64,000 nt of DNA from Streptomyces sp. AC1-42W. GTDB lineage: Bacteria > Actinomycetota > Actinomycetes > Streptomycetales > Streptomycetaceae. Each line of letters begins with the position of its first letter. Position 1 is the stretch's first letter. Below are positions 46,847 through 55,959 of the stretch, one piece after another. A program made the translations under genes and the position numbers. The stretch is taken from NCBI RefSeq assembly GCF_003248355.1, contig NZ_QKWY01000001.1, positions 2,872,001 through 2,936,000 on the forward strand, written 5' to 3'. The notes under the pieces are model-generated. The model was not told where the DNA came from, did not search any database, and worked only from the letters and a program-made list of their open reading frames with translations.

Positions 46847-47503
46847 CTTCTCGTCCTCGCGCCGGAACACCTGGATCAGCCACGACGAGAACGCGCCCGT
46901 CACCGCCCCCAGCAGCGCCAGGCCGCACGCCATCAGGCCCGCCGCGATGACCCGGCCCATCACCGTCACCGGCACGGCATCCCCGTACCCCACCGTCGTC
47001 AGCGTCGCGCATGCCCACCAGACGGCGTCCCCGAACGTGCGGATCGAGGCGCCCGAAGCGCCGTGCTCCCAGTGGTACACGCCGAGCGCCGCCGAGAAGC
47101 CGAGCAGGACCGCCGTCATCCCGGCGTACGAGATCACCCGCGCGTACAGGCCGAGCCGGGGGCGGTCCCGCCTGTCCTGGACCGCCGTGTACACCTGCAC
47201 CACGCGCAGGGGGCGCAGCAGCGGCAGGACCAGGACCAGGGTGTCGAGCCAGCGCAGGCGCGGGAAGCGGAGGCCGAGGCCGCTGAGCCGGAGGCGTACC
47301 GCGTAGTCCACGACGAAGAGTGTCCAGGTGCCGCCGACGAGCGCGAGGGAGAGGTCGTGCCAGGGCTGGGCGTCGTCCGGGGCGAGGACGCGGAAGGCGT
47401 AGCCGGCCAGGAAGACGAGGGAGGCGGCCAGGAGCGGGATCTCGGTGCGCCCCTCCCAGCGGGTGAGAGCGGGTGGGGGCCGGTCCGGGGTGCGCGCGCT
47501 CAT
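46826..47503 (-). CDS. Potassium channel family protein (Kv-like, VIC superfamily)
   Basis: The 225-residue membrane protein has four helices of voltage-sensor-like character, including LVLVLPLLRPLRVVQVY with spaced arginines, a pore helix, and the K+ selectivity filter in ATLTTVGYGDAVP, then the inner helix GRVIAAGLMACGLALLGAVT. So it is a small Kv-type K+ channel with the six-helix layout compressed. The cytoplasmic tail is short, with no regulatory domain. The ATG at 47503 diverges from the HIT gene at 47570 across 66 bases. Confidence 0.92.
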   Translation of the reverse strand: MSARTPDRPPPALTRWEGRTEIPLLAASLVFLAGYAFRVLAPDDAQPWHDLSLALVGGTWTLFVVDYAVRLRLSGLGLRFPRLRWLDTLVLVLPLLRPLRVVQVYTAVQDRRDRPRLGLYARVISYAGMTAVLLGFSAALGVYHWEHGASGASIRTFGDAVWWACATLTTVGYGDAVPVTVMGRVIAAGLMACGLALLGAVTGAFSSWLIQVFRREDEKGPPASG

Positions 47504-47569
47504 CGGCCCAGCATCGCGGGGCGTGAACCGGAACGGCCCCGGCGACACGCTCCGCACAGGTGAAGCAAT

Positions 47570-48130
47570 ATGCTGGCCGGCATGACGACTGAGCCGGAGC
47601 AGCAGATCGGAGTGGGGACGCCCGACGCGTTCCAGCGCCTGTGGACGCCCCACCGGATGGCGTACATCCGGGGTGAGAACAAGCCGACCGGTCCGGAGGC
47701 GGGGGACGGCTGCCCGTTCTGCGGGATTCCGGAGAAGTCGGACGAGGACGGGCTCGTCGTCGCGCGCGGTGCGAAGGTGTACGCCGTGCTGAATCTGTAC
47801 CCGTACAACGGGGGGCACCTGTTGGTGGTGCCGTACCGGCATGTCGCGGACTACACGGAGCTGGACGGTCCGGAGACGGCGGAGCTGGCCGATTTCACCA
47901 AGCGGGCGATGGCCGCGCTGCGGGCGGCGTCGGGTGCGCAGGGTTTCAACATCGGGATGAACCAGGGCGAGGTGGCGGGTGCGGGCATCGCCGCGCATCT
48001 GCATCAGCATCTGGTGCCGAGGTGGGGCGGGGACGCCAACTTCATGCCGGTGGTGGGGCACACGCGGGTGCTGCCGCAGCTGCTGGCGGACACGCGGAAG
48101 ATGCTGGCGGACGCCTGGCCCGCCGCCTGA
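47570..48130 (+). CDS. HIT-domain protein (histidine-triad nucleotide-binding/phosphorylase type)
   Basis: The 186-residue protein has the HIT core: CPFCGIPE zinc-like start, NLYPYNGGHLLVVPYRH, GFNIGMNQGEVAGAGIAAHL, and the triad HLHQHLVPRW. The length and CPFC motif resemble the actinobacterial AP4A-phosphorylase-like branch, which hydrolyses or phosphorolyses dinucleoside polyphosphates. The start ATG follows AGGTGAAG; an internal ATG at 47582 is the alternative. It is next to lipid genes in Mycobacterium and Streptomyces, a conserved neighbourhood of unknown meaning. Confidence 0.93.
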   Translation: MLAGMTTEPEQQIGVGTPDAFQRLWTPHRMAYIRGENKPTGPEAGDGCPFCGIPEKSDEDGLVVARGAKVYAVLNLYPYNGGHLLVVPYRHVADYTELDGPETAELADFTKRAMAALRAASGAQGFNIGMNQGEVAGAGIAAHLHQHLVPRWGGDANFMPVVGHTRVLPQLLADTRKMLADAWPAA

Positions 48131-48197
48131 TCCCGCTCGCCCGCCCGTGGGGCGTCCCGGCTGTCGTCCGGGGCGCCCCACCGGCGTGTGCGGGCGG

Positions 48198-49868
48198 TTA
48201 CGCGTCGTAGAGGTCGGCCTTGCCGGGGGTGGGGGCCTGGACCAGGCCGCTGAGGACCGACGAGCGGTTGGTGAAGCGTTCGGTGTCCACGCCGTGCTCC
48301 TCCAGGACCTTGATCGCGGCGTTGTGGACGACGCGCAGGACGGGGGTGGCGGCGCGCATGGCGTCGTCGGCCATGAAGCGGTGGCGCCAGGGCTTCTCGG
48401 CCCAGGCGTGCCGGAGGCCGAAGGGCTCGGGGAGGGCGATCTTGCCGCCGAGGTAGTCAAGGAGCGGCGGGTACCAGGTGAGGGGGGCGCGCAGGGCGAG
48501 GCGGGTGACCTCGGAGGCGTCGACGAGGGCGAGGGTGATGTCGCGGGTCTCCCAGAACCGGACGGTCTTGTTGACGGTCTTGGTCTTCGCGGCCGGTTTG
48601 CTGGTGAAGAGGGAGTGGACGGGGCCGAGGGCGTGTCCGGTGACCTCGATGCGCAGGGTCTCGTAGAGGACGGTGACCGTGATCATCATGGTGATGACGA
48701 GCTGGCCGTCCCAGAGGGTGAACTGGACGCCGAGGTAGTGGCGGTTGCCGCCGCCGAACTGCTGGTGGTTGCAGATCCGCTGTATCTCGTGGGGCTTGAT
48801 CTGGTAGGTGGCGACGTCCTCGCCCTGGGGGCGGCTGACGCTGTCGGTGTTCTCCCCGATGGGGGTGACGATCCAGTGGGTGACGGACGGGGTGGGGAAT
48901 CCGCCGGTGTTGAGGGGGCCGCGCTCCAGCAGCTTCAGCTGGTCGTGGATGACGCGGACGACGTCCCAGCTGCGGAACTGGTGGATCTCCTTGCCGGGTT
49001 CCTTGGGGACCAGGTCCTCGGCGAGATGCCAGCTGCCCCAGCGGGTGCCCATGCCGAGGATGCCCTTGGGTCCCGCGTAGAAGAGGGAGTTGGCCTGCTG
49101 TTCGGCGGTGAGCTTCTCCAGGCCCTGGCGCAGGGCCTCGCGGGCGGTCTCGCTGGGGTTCCTCGGCACCGCCTCGGGGATCTTGGCGATGACGCCGCCG
49201 CCGGAGAGCAGGCCGTCCCAGCGGGCGCGCATGTCCTGGGCGGACCGTTCCGCGATGCGCCGGGCGAGGTACCAGCCGATGACGGGGGCGACGAACATCA
49301 GGCGCAGATAGAGGCCGAGGAGGCCGGTCAGCGGCAGCTTGAGCATGAGGACGACGACGCCGATGCCGACGAGCGGCAGCAGGCTGTTGCCGAGGACGGT
49401 GATGCCCTTGTCCTTGGTCTTCGCGAAGCCGTCGCGGAGCCGGAAGACGAGGACCCACAGCAGCATGCCGGGCAGGAAGAGGAAGCCGAACAGGGCGGTG
49501 ACGGCGGTGAGTCGGGCGTCGCGGGTCTTGCGCAGACGGGTCGCGGCCAGGCAGTGCTCGACGACGGTCTGCGGGTCGCTGCCGAAGGACTGGATGAGGT
49601 CCTTGCGGGCGCCGCCGAGCATGCGTTCCTGGACGGCGCGGGAGAACGCCTCGCCGAGGTTGGGCTTGAAGTAGTCCGAGGTGAAGAACTTCGAACGGCC
49701 CGCCTTCACTTCGGACTTGTGCCACTCGCTGTTGGCTTTGAGGATGTCCTCCACCGGACTGTCGCGGTACGCCGCGGAGGCGAGGGCGTTGGTCGCCACC
49801 GCCGCGCTCGCCGATCCCTGGAGCGGAATCTGTGCTCCGGGTGAGAAATCGAATCCGTTGCTGGCCAC
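48198..49868 (-). CDS. Integral membrane protein of unknown function (556 aa)
   Basis: A soluble N terminus (VASNGFDFSPGAQIPLQGSA) is followed by two hydrophobic hairpins (AVTALFGFLFLPGMLLWVLVF and LLPLVGIGVVVLMLKLPLTG, then LYLRLMFVAPVIGWYLA). A long C-terminal soluble region contains FYAGPKGILGMGTRWGSW and another hydrophobic strand pair (LVITMMITVTVLYETLRIEV). No known domain recognised; it may be a regulatory or transport accessory protein. The GTG at 49868 has GGGGGC upstream; GTG at 49880 is possible. It reads towards the HIT gene. Confidence 0.8.
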   Translation of the reverse strand: MASNGFDFSPGAQIPLQGSASAAVATNALASAAYRDSPVEDILKANSEWHKSEVKAGRSKFFTSDYFKPNLGEAFSRAVQERMLGGARKDLIQSFGSDPQTVVEHCLAATRLRKTRDARLTAVTALFGFLFLPGMLLWVLVFRLRDGFAKTKDKGITVLGNSLLPLVGIGVVVLMLKLPLTGLLGLYLRLMFVAPVIGWYLARRIAERSAQDMRARWDGLLSGGGVIAKIPEAVPRNPSETAREALRQGLEKLTAEQQANSLFYAGPKGILGMGTRWGSWHLAEDLVPKEPGKEIHQFRSWDVVRVIHDQLKLLERGPLNTGGFPTPSVTHWIVTPIGENTDSVSRPQGEDVATYQIKPHEIQRICNHQQFGGGNRHYLGVQFTLWDGQLVITMMITVTVLYETLRIEVTGHALGPVHSLFTSKPAAKTKTVNKTVRFWETRDITLALVDASEVTRLALRAPLTWYPPLLDYLGGKIALPEPFGLRHAWAEKPWRHRFMADDAMRAATPVLRVVHNAAIKVLEEHGVDTERFTNRSSVLSGLVQAPTPGKADLYDA

Positions 49869-50012
49869 TGTCGCCCCCACTCGCCACCGAGGAACCGCTC
49901 CTGCGGCTGTTTCCCAACTGCCGTGCCCGGCACACTTTCTGAGTCGGGGTCCCAGCGTATCGTCCGGAAACGCACCGCGTCCGGCCCTGTGGACAACGCG
50001 TCGCGGAGCGTT

Positions 50013-52184
50013 TCAGCCGTCCTGGGCCCGTACGCGGTCGGCGAGTCGTGCGGGCATGGGCTCGTGGCGGGCGTAGGCGCGGTCGAAGCGGCCGGTGCCG
50101 TGGGTCAGGGCGCGCAGGTCGATCGCGTACCGGCCGATTTCCAGTTCGGGCACGTCGGCGCGTACCCGCGTGTGCCCGTCGCCGGACTGTTCGGTGCCGG
50201 TGACCCGGCCCCGGCGGCCCGAGAGGTCGCTGAGCACCGGGCCGACGTAGTCGTCGGGGACCAGCACGCCGACCTCGGCGACGGGCTCCAGCAGCCGGAT
50301 GCCCGCCCCGGCCGCGGCCTCGCGCAGGGCCAGGGCGCCGGCGGTCTGGAACGCGGCGTCGGAGGAGTCCACGGAGTGCGCCCTGCCGTCCCGCAGCACG
50401 ACCCGGACGTCGGTCAGCGGGTGCCCGGTGGCGACGCCCCGGGCGGCCTGGGCACGGACGCCCTTCTCCACGGAGGCGATGAACGGGTGGGGGACGGCTC
50501 CGCCGGTGACCCGGTCGACGAATTCGATACCGGAGCCGGCGGGCAGCGGTTCGACGTCGATCTCGCAGACCGCGTACTGGCCGTGTCCGCCGGACTGCTT
50601 GACCTGGCGGCCGTGCCCGGTGGCCGGTGCGGCGAAGGTCTCGCGCAGGGCCACCTCGTACGGGACGGTGTCCACCCGGACCCCGTAGTGGTCGCGCAGC
50701 CGGTCCAGGGCGACGTCCCGGTGGGCCTCGCCGAGGCACCACAGGACGAGCTGGCCGGTGTCCGGGTTCTGTTCGAGGCGCAGCGCCGGGTCCTCGGCGA
50801 CCAGCCGGGCCAGGCCGTGCGAGAGCTTGTCCTCGTCGGCCGCGCCGTGGGCCCGGACGGCGAGCGGCAGCAGCGGGTCGGGGCCGGTCCAGGGGGCGAG
50901 CAGGAGCGGGTGGGCGGTGCCGGAGAGGGTGTCGCCGGTCTCGGCTGCGTCCAGCCGGGCCACGCACGCCAGGTCCCCGGCGACGCACGCGTCGATGGGC
51001 CGCTGCAGCTTCCCGAAGGGTGAGGTCAGGGCGCCGACGCGGGCACGGGCCCGGTGGCCGGGGCGGTCCTCGCGGCCGGGGCCGTCGAGCCCGTGGCCGT
51101 GGATGTGGACGGTGTCGTCGGGGCGCAGGGTGCCGGAGAAGACGCGGACCAGGGAGAGCCGGCCGGCGTACGGGTCCGAGGACGTCTTGACGACCTCCGC
51201 GACCAGGGGCCCTTCGGGGTCGCCGTCCAGGGCGGGCAGCGGGGCGCCGTCCGGGGTGGTGACGGCGGGGAGCGGGTGCGCGTACGGGGGCGGGAAGCCG
51301 CGGGTGACCAGGTCGAGGAGTTCGGCGGTGCCCACGGCGAGGTGGGTGTCGCGGGCGGCGGGCGCGGCGGCGAGCACGGGGTGGAAGGAGCCGCGGGCGA
51401 CGGCGCGTTCGAGGTCGCGGAGGAGGGTTTCGGCGTCGAGGGTCTCGCCGCCGAGGTAGCGGTCCATCAGGGTCTCGTCCTCGCTCTCGGCGATGATGCC
51501 CTCGATGAGCCGGGCCCGCGCCGCCGCGAGGGCGGCCCGCCGGTCGCCGGAGCGGTCTGCGCCGTCCGGGTCCCGTTGCGGGAGCAGGCCGGTGAGGCCG
51601 GTGAGCGGGGCGTGCCCGTCGGCGGCCTCGGGGCCGTACTCGGGCAGGTGGAGGGGGAGTACGGCGTCGGGGTCGTCGGCGCCGAAGAGTTCGCCGCAGA
51701 GCCGGGTCATCGCGTCGAACGGGGTGCGGGCGGTGTCGAGGTGGGTGACGACGATGGCGCGGGGCATGCCGACGCGGGCGCACTCCTCCCACAGGGTCCT
51801 GGTGGTGCCGGCGACGGTTCCGGGCTCCTGGGCCGCCGAGACGACGAACAGGGCGGCGTCCGCCGCGCGCAGTCCGGCCCGGACCTCCCCGACGAAGTCG
51901 GCGTAGCCCGGTGTGTCGAGCAGGTTGACGGTGAACCCGTCCCATTCGACCGGGACGACGGAGAGCTGGACGGAGCGGCCCTGCCGGTGCTCGGTGTCCT
52001 CGTGGTCGGAGACGGTCGTGCCGTCCTCGACCCGGCCCGCCCGGCCGATGGCGCCCGCGGTCCGCGCGAGCGCTTCGACGAGCGTGGTCTTGCCGGAGCC
52101 GCTGTGGCCGACCAGTGCCACGTTGCGCAGGGTGCGGGGGCGGCGGGCCCCCGGTCCGGGGTGCGGGTGTGCCGTGCTGCCCAT
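50013..52184 (-). CDS. Elongation factor G-like GTPase (EF-G2/FusA2-type)
   Basis: The 723-residue protein has EF-G domain order: G domain with P-loop GHSGSGKT (residues 26-33) and DTPGYADF, domain II from about 290 (LVAEVVKTSSDPYAGRLSLVRVFSG), then III, IV and V with SGGHGQYA and EPVAEVGVLVPDDYVGPVLSDL. It differs from canonical EF-G in switch I (HRQGRSVQ instead of RGIT) and in G4 (THLD instead of NKxD), so GTPase behaviour is likely altered. It is the actinobacterial EF-G paralogue found beside normal fusA; the role is unclear. GGAGG precedes the ATG. Confidence 0.93.
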   Translation of the reverse strand: MGSTAHPHPGPGARRPRTLRNVALVGHSGSGKTTLVEALARTAGAIGRAGRVEDGTTVSDHEDTEHRQGRSVQLSVVPVEWDGFTVNLLDTPGYADFVGEVRAGLRAADAALFVVSAAQEPGTVAGTTRTLWEECARVGMPRAIVVTHLDTARTPFDAMTRLCGELFGADDPDAVLPLHLPEYGPEAADGHAPLTGLTGLLPQRDPDGADRSGDRRAALAAARARLIEGIIAESEDETLMDRYLGGETLDAETLLRDLERAVARGSFHPVLAAAPAARDTHLAVGTAELLDLVTRGFPPPYAHPLPAVTTPDGAPLPALDGDPEGPLVAEVVKTSSDPYAGRLSLVRVFSGTLRPDDTVHIHGHGLDGPGREDRPGHRARARVGALTSPFGKLQRPIDACVAGDLACVARLDAAETGDTLSGTAHPLLLAPWTGPDPLLPLAVRAHGAADEDKLSHGLARLVAEDPALRLEQNPDTGQLVLWCLGEAHRDVALDRLRDHYGVRVDTVPYEVALRETFAAPATGHGRQVKQSGGHGQYAVCEIDVEPLPAGSGIEFVDRVTGGAVPHPFIASVEKGVRAQAARGVATGHPLTDVRVVLRDGRAHSVDSSDAAFQTAGALALREAAAGAGIRLLEPVAEVGVLVPDDYVGPVLSDLSGRRGRVTGTEQSGDGHTRVRADVPELEIGRYAIDLRALTHGTGRFDRAYARHEPMPARLADRVRAQDG

Positions 52185-52448
52185 GTGTGCCTCCGCTCGG
52201 ACGGTGCACCGAGTGCGGGGCCGGCGCGGCGGCTGCGGCGGCGCCCGCGGTATTTCGAGCTTGGCACTCCCGCCGGACGCCGTCCACAGCACGCACTCCC
52301 CGCGCCGGGGTGCCCGGACGTTACGGGGGGTCGGCCGTGACTACGATGGACGCGGAGGGTGCTGACAGCCCCGGCCGGTTCAGGGCCTTCAGCGCCCTCC
52401 TGCCGGTGGCCGTCGGGGTCACACGGCCCACCGACCCTCGGGAAGGCC

Positions 52449-53099
52449 ATGCTGAACAAGTACGCGCGTGCCTTTTTCACGCGTGTTCTCACGCCGTTCG
52501 CCGCACTGCTCCTCCGCCTCGGCGTGAGCCCTGACGCCGTCACCCTGATCGGTACGGCCGGGGTGATGGCCGGTGCGCTGGTCTTCTTCCCGATGGGGGA
52601 GTTCTTCTGGGGCACGATCGTCATCACGATCTTCGTGTTCTCCGACCTCGTGGACGGGAACATGGCGCGCCAGGCCGGGATCTCCAGCCGCTGGGGGGCG
52701 TTCCTGGACTCCACGCTCGACCGGGTCGCGGACGGGGCCATCTTCGGCGGCTTCGCCCTCTGGTACGCGGGCAGCGGCGACGACAACATCCTGTGCGCGG
52801 TGGCGATCTTCTGCCTCGCCAGCGGCCAGGTGGTCTCGTACACCAAGGCGCGCGGCGAGTCGATCGGTCTGCCGGTGGCGGTCAACGGGCTCGTGGAGCG
52901 CGCCGAGCGCCTGGTGATCTCGCTGGTGGCGGCCGGTTTCGCGGGGCTGCACAAGTTCGGTGTGCCGGGCATCCAGGTGCTGCTGCCGATCGCGCTGTGG
53001 ATCGTCGCCGTCGGCAGCCTGGTGACGCTGGTCCAGCGCGTCGTCACCGTGCGCCGCGAGTCCGCCGAGGCGGACGCGGCCGACGCGGCCGGGCGGTGA
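52449..53099 (+). CDS. pgsA: CDP-alcohol phosphatidyltransferase (phosphatidylinositol-phosphate synthase)
   Basis: The 216-residue membrane enzyme shows the CDP-alcohol phosphotransferase signature DLVDGNMARQ...GAFLDSTLDR (D-X2-D-G-X2-A-R-X8-G-X3-D-X3-D), with about six helices. Position ahead of patA and pimA identifies it as the PgsA1/PIPS type that makes phosphatidylinositol phosphate from CDP-diacylglycerol and inositol-phosphate, rather than phosphatidylglycerol-phosphate synthase. GGGAAGG precedes the ATG. The stop overlaps the next gene as GTGA. PI is the base for mannosylated lipids of the actinomycete envelope. Confidence 0.93.
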   Translation: MLNKYARAFFTRVLTPFAALLLRLGVSPDAVTLIGTAGVMAGALVFFPMGEFFWGTIVITIFVFSDLVDGNMARQAGISSRWGAFLDSTLDRVADGAIFGGFALWYAGSGDDNILCAVAIFCLASGQVVSYTKARGESIGLPVAVNGLVERAERLVISLVAAGFAGLHKFGVPGIQVLLPIALWIVAVGSLVTLVQRVVTVRRESAEADAADAAGR

Positions 53100-54043
53100 G
53101 CGGCCCCGGCCCGGACACGCGGCCGGGCGTGCGGGAACGGCTGAGCGACGGGCTGTACGGGCTGGGCTGGGCGGCGGTCAAGACGCTGCCCGAACCGGTG
53201 GCGCGGGCCCTGTTCCGTACCCTCGCCGACCAGGTGTGGCGGCGGCGCGGCAAGAGCGTGCTGCGGCTGGAGTCCAACCTCGCCCGCGTCGTGCCGGACG
53301 CCGACGCGGCCCGGCTCGCCGCCCTGTCGCGCGCGGGCATGCGCTCCTACATGCGCTACTGGATGGAATCGTTCCGGCTGCCCACCTGGAGCCCGGAGCG
53401 GATCAAGGCGTCCATCGACGTGACGGACGCCCACCGGCTGACGGACGGCCTCGACTCCGGGCGCGGGGTGATCCTCGCCCTGCCGCACCTGGGCAACTGG
53501 GACCTGGCCGGGGCGTGGGTGACCACGGACCTGAAGGTGCCGTTCACCACGGTCGCCGAGCGGCTGAAGCCCGAATCGCTGTACGACCGGTTCGTCGCCT
53601 ACCGCGAGGGCCTGGGCATGGAGGTGCTGCCGCACACCGGCGGCGCCGCGTTCGGGACGCTGGCCCGGCGGCTGCGGTCGGGCGGCCTGGTCTGTCTGGT
53701 CGCCGACCGCGATCTGTCCGCCTCCGGGGTGGCGGTGTCGTTCTTCGGAGACACGGCCCGGATGCCGGCCGGCCCCGCGCTGCTCGCCCAGCAGACCGGC
53801 GCGCTGCTCCTTCCGGTGACGCTCTCGTACGACGACACGCCGGTGATGAAGGCCCGTATCCATCCGCCCGTCGAGGTGCCCGACGCGGGTGACCGGGGCG
53901 CGCGGACGTCCCGGATGACCCAGGCGCTGGCCGACGCGTTCGCCCTGGGCATCTCCGAGCACCCGGAGGACTGGCACATGCTGCAACGGCTCTGGCTCGC
54001 CGACCTCGAACCCCGCGGAGACCGGAGCGGAGACACGACGTGA
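53096..54043 (+). CDS. patA: Phosphatidylinositol mannoside acyltransferase
   Basis: The 315-residue protein belongs to the LpxL/HtrB-like lysophospholipid acyltransferase family, with the catalytic LPHLGNWD (HX4D) and downstream VADRDLSASGVAVSFFG and FPVTL-like LLLPVTLSY. Between pgsA and pimA it is the PatA-type enzyme acylating the mannose of PIM1. The GTG overlaps the pgsA stop and its own stop overlaps pimA, so the three proteins are made in a fixed order. No signal peptide; a peripheral, inner-leaflet enzyme. Confidence 0.93.
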   Translation: MSGPGPDTRPGVRERLSDGLYGLGWAAVKTLPEPVARALFRTLADQVWRRRGKSVLRLESNLARVVPDADAARLAALSRAGMRSYMRYWMESFRLPTWSPERIKASIDVTDAHRLTDGLDSGRGVILALPHLGNWDLAGAWVTTDLKVPFTTVAERLKPESLYDRFVAYREGLGMEVLPHTGGAAFGTLARRLRSGGLVCLVADRDLSASGVAVSFFGDTARMPAGPALLAQQTGALLLPVTLSYDDTPVMKARIHPPVEVPDAGDRGARTSRMTQALADAFALGISEHPEDWHMLQRLWLADLEPRGDRSGDTT

Positions 54044-55197
54044 AGATCGGCATCGTCTGCCCGTACTCCTGGGACGTACCGGGCGGTGTGCAGTTCCACA
54101 TCCGGGACCTGGCCGAACACCTCATCCGGCTCGGCCACGAGGTGTCCGTGCTGGCGCCCGCCGACGACGAGACGCCGCTGCCGCCGTACGTGGTCTCCGC
54201 CGGCCGGGCCGTGCCCGTGCGCTACAACGGTTCCGTGGCCCGGCTGAACTTCGGCTTCCTGTCGGCGGCGCGGGTGCGGCGCTGGCTGCACGAGGGCACC
54301 TTCGACGTCGTCCACATCCATGAGCCGACCTCGCCGTCGCTGGGCCTGCTGACCTGCTGGGCGGCCCAGGGACCGATCGTCGCCACGTTCCACACGTCCA
54401 ACCCGCGCTCCCGCGCGATGATCGCCGCGTACGCCATCCTGCAGGCCGCGCTGGAGAAGATCAGCGCGCGGATCGCGGTCAGCGAGTACGCCCGCCGGAC
54501 CCTCGTCGAGCACCTCGGCGGGGACGCCGTCGTCATCCCGAACGGTGTGGACGTCGACTTCTTCGCGAGGGCCGAACCCCGGCCCGAGTGGCAGGGCGGC
54601 ACCATCGGCTTCATCGGGCGCATCGACGAGCCGCGCAAGGGGCTGCCCGTGCTGATGCGGGCGCTGCCCGCCATCCTGGCCGCCCGCCCGGAGACCAGGC
54701 TGCTGGTGGCCGGCCGGGGCGACGAGGAGGAGGCCGTCGCCTCACTGCCGAAGGAGATGCGCTCGCGCGTGGAGTTCCTGGGCATGGTGAGCGACGAGGA
54801 CAAGGCGCGGCTGCTGCGCAGCGTCGACCTGTACGTGGCGCCCAACACCGGGGGCGAGAGCTTCGGCATCATCCTGGTCGAGGCCATGTCGGCGGGCGCG
54901 CCGGTCCTCGCCAGCGACCTGGACGCCTTCGCCCAGGTGCTGGACCAGGGCGCGGCGGGCGAACTGTTCGCCAACGAGAACGCCGACGCGCTGGCCGGGG
55001 CGGCGATCCGGCTGCTGGGCGACCCGGAGCGGCGCGCCGGACTGCGCGAGAGGGGCAGCGCCCATGTGCGGCGCTTCGACTGGTCGACGGTCGGGGCGGA
55101 CATCCTCGCCGTGTACGAGACGGTGACGGACGGCGCCGCCTCGGTCGCGGCGGACGAGCGCACCGGCCTGCGCGGCCGGTTCGGGCCCGCCCGGTAG
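54040..55197 (+). CDS. pimA: Phosphatidylinositol alpha-mannosyltransferase (GT4)
   Basis: PimA adds the first mannose from GDP-mannose to PI. The 385-residue GT4 enzyme begins IGIVCPYSWDVPGGVQFHIR, the acceptor-binding N-terminal domain with the GGV loop, and has VVHIHEPTSPSLG, IPNGVDVDFF, GFIGRIDEPRKGL and the nucleotide-sugar EX7E motif ESFGIILVE. The GTG overlaps the patA stop. A PI-PIM operon is a core feature of actinobacteria, well studied in Mycobacterium. A membrane-protein gene follows 11 bases later. Confidence 0.94.
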   Translation: MKIGIVCPYSWDVPGGVQFHIRDLAEHLIRLGHEVSVLAPADDETPLPPYVVSAGRAVPVRYNGSVARLNFGFLSAARVRRWLHEGTFDVVHIHEPTSPSLGLLTCWAAQGPIVATFHTSNPRSRAMIAAYAILQAALEKISARIAVSEYARRTLVEHLGGDAVVIPNGVDVDFFARAEPRPEWQGGTIGFIGRIDEPRKGLPVLMRALPAILAARPETRLLVAGRGDEEEAVASLPKEMRSRVEFLGMVSDEDKARLLRSVDLYVAPNTGGESFGIILVEAMSAGAPVLASDLDAFAQVLDQGAAGELFANENADALAGAAIRLLGDPERRAGLRERGSAHVRRFDWSTVGADILAVYETVTDGAASVAADERTGLRGRFGPAR

Positions 55198-55208
55198 CCT
55201 TTCGGCCC

Positions 55209-55754
55209 GTGACCGCAACCCTCATCTGGGCCGTCGTCGTCCTCGTCGCGATCGGCCTGTACCTCAGCTGGACCGCCGGCCGCCTCGACCGGCTGCACAC
55301 CCGGATCGACGCGGCCCGCGCCGCCCTCGACGCGCAACTGCTGCGCCGGGCCTCGGTCACCCAGGAACTCGCCACCTCCGGGGTGCTCGACCCGGCCTCC
55401 TCGATCGTGCTGTACGAGGCCGCGCACGCCGCCCGGCAGTCCCCGCAGGAGCAGCGGGAGGTCGCCGAGAGCGAGTTGAGCGCCGCCCTGCGCGCGGTGT
55501 TCGGCGAGAGCGAGCAGGTGGAGGCGGTGCGGGAGATCCCCGGCGGCCAGGAGGCGGCGTCCGAGCTGGCGGCCGCGGTGCGCCGGGTGCCGATGGCGCG
55601 GCGGTTCCACAACGACGCGGTCCGGGCGGCGCGGGCGCTGCGCCGCCACCGCACGGTGCGCTGGTTCCGGCTCGCCGGGCACGCCCCGTTCCCGCTGGCC
55701 TTCGAAATGGACGACGAGCCGCCGGTGGCCCTGGCGGACCGCCCCGGCAGCTGA
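55209..55754 (+). CDS. Membrane-anchored coiled-coil protein of unknown function (181 aa), loosely LemA-like
   Basis: One N-terminal helix (LIWAVVVLVAIGLYLSWTAG) is followed by a helical segment (RLDRLHTRIDAARAALDAQL) with heptad-like spacing and further helices, ending in a short tail. The helix-plus-coil layout recalls LemA-family proteins, but the similarity is too weak to assign. It follows pimA by 11 bases and is probably the last gene of the PIM operon. Function unknown. Confidence 0.8.
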   Translation: MTATLIWAVVVLVAIGLYLSWTAGRLDRLHTRIDAARAALDAQLLRRASVTQELATSGVLDPASSIVLYEAAHAARQSPQEQREVAESELSAALRAVFGESEQVEAVREIPGGQEAASELAAAVRRVPMARRFHNDAVRAARALRRHRTVRWFRLAGHAPFPLAFEMDDEPPVALADRPGS

Positions 55755-55831
55755 CAGGGGGCGGCCCGGTCCGGCAGTTGACGGACAGCGGACCGCTCGG
55801 CGGCTGACGGACGGTGGCCCGGTCCGTGCGC
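55752..55831. repeat. Three imperfect 26-27 bp repeats upstream of pdxS
   Basis: Units start at 55752, 55779 and 55805, each TGAC(A/G)G... with a GGCCCGGTCCG-like end. They make up most of the 205-base gap before pdxS. TTGGCCCTTGCTGTGGACTGG follows (about 55867-55887), where the pdxST promoter should lie; I could not define it. Confidence 0.5.
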
Positions 55832-55959
55832 GCGGGGGCCGGGGCAAAACGAGCCACCGGCCACCCATTGGCCCTTGCTGTGGACTGGTCGGGGGGCGTT
55901 TGCTCGGGTGTGCGCCCTTGGGCGTCCCCGCATCCGCTTCCCCACAGTGAGGTCGATCC

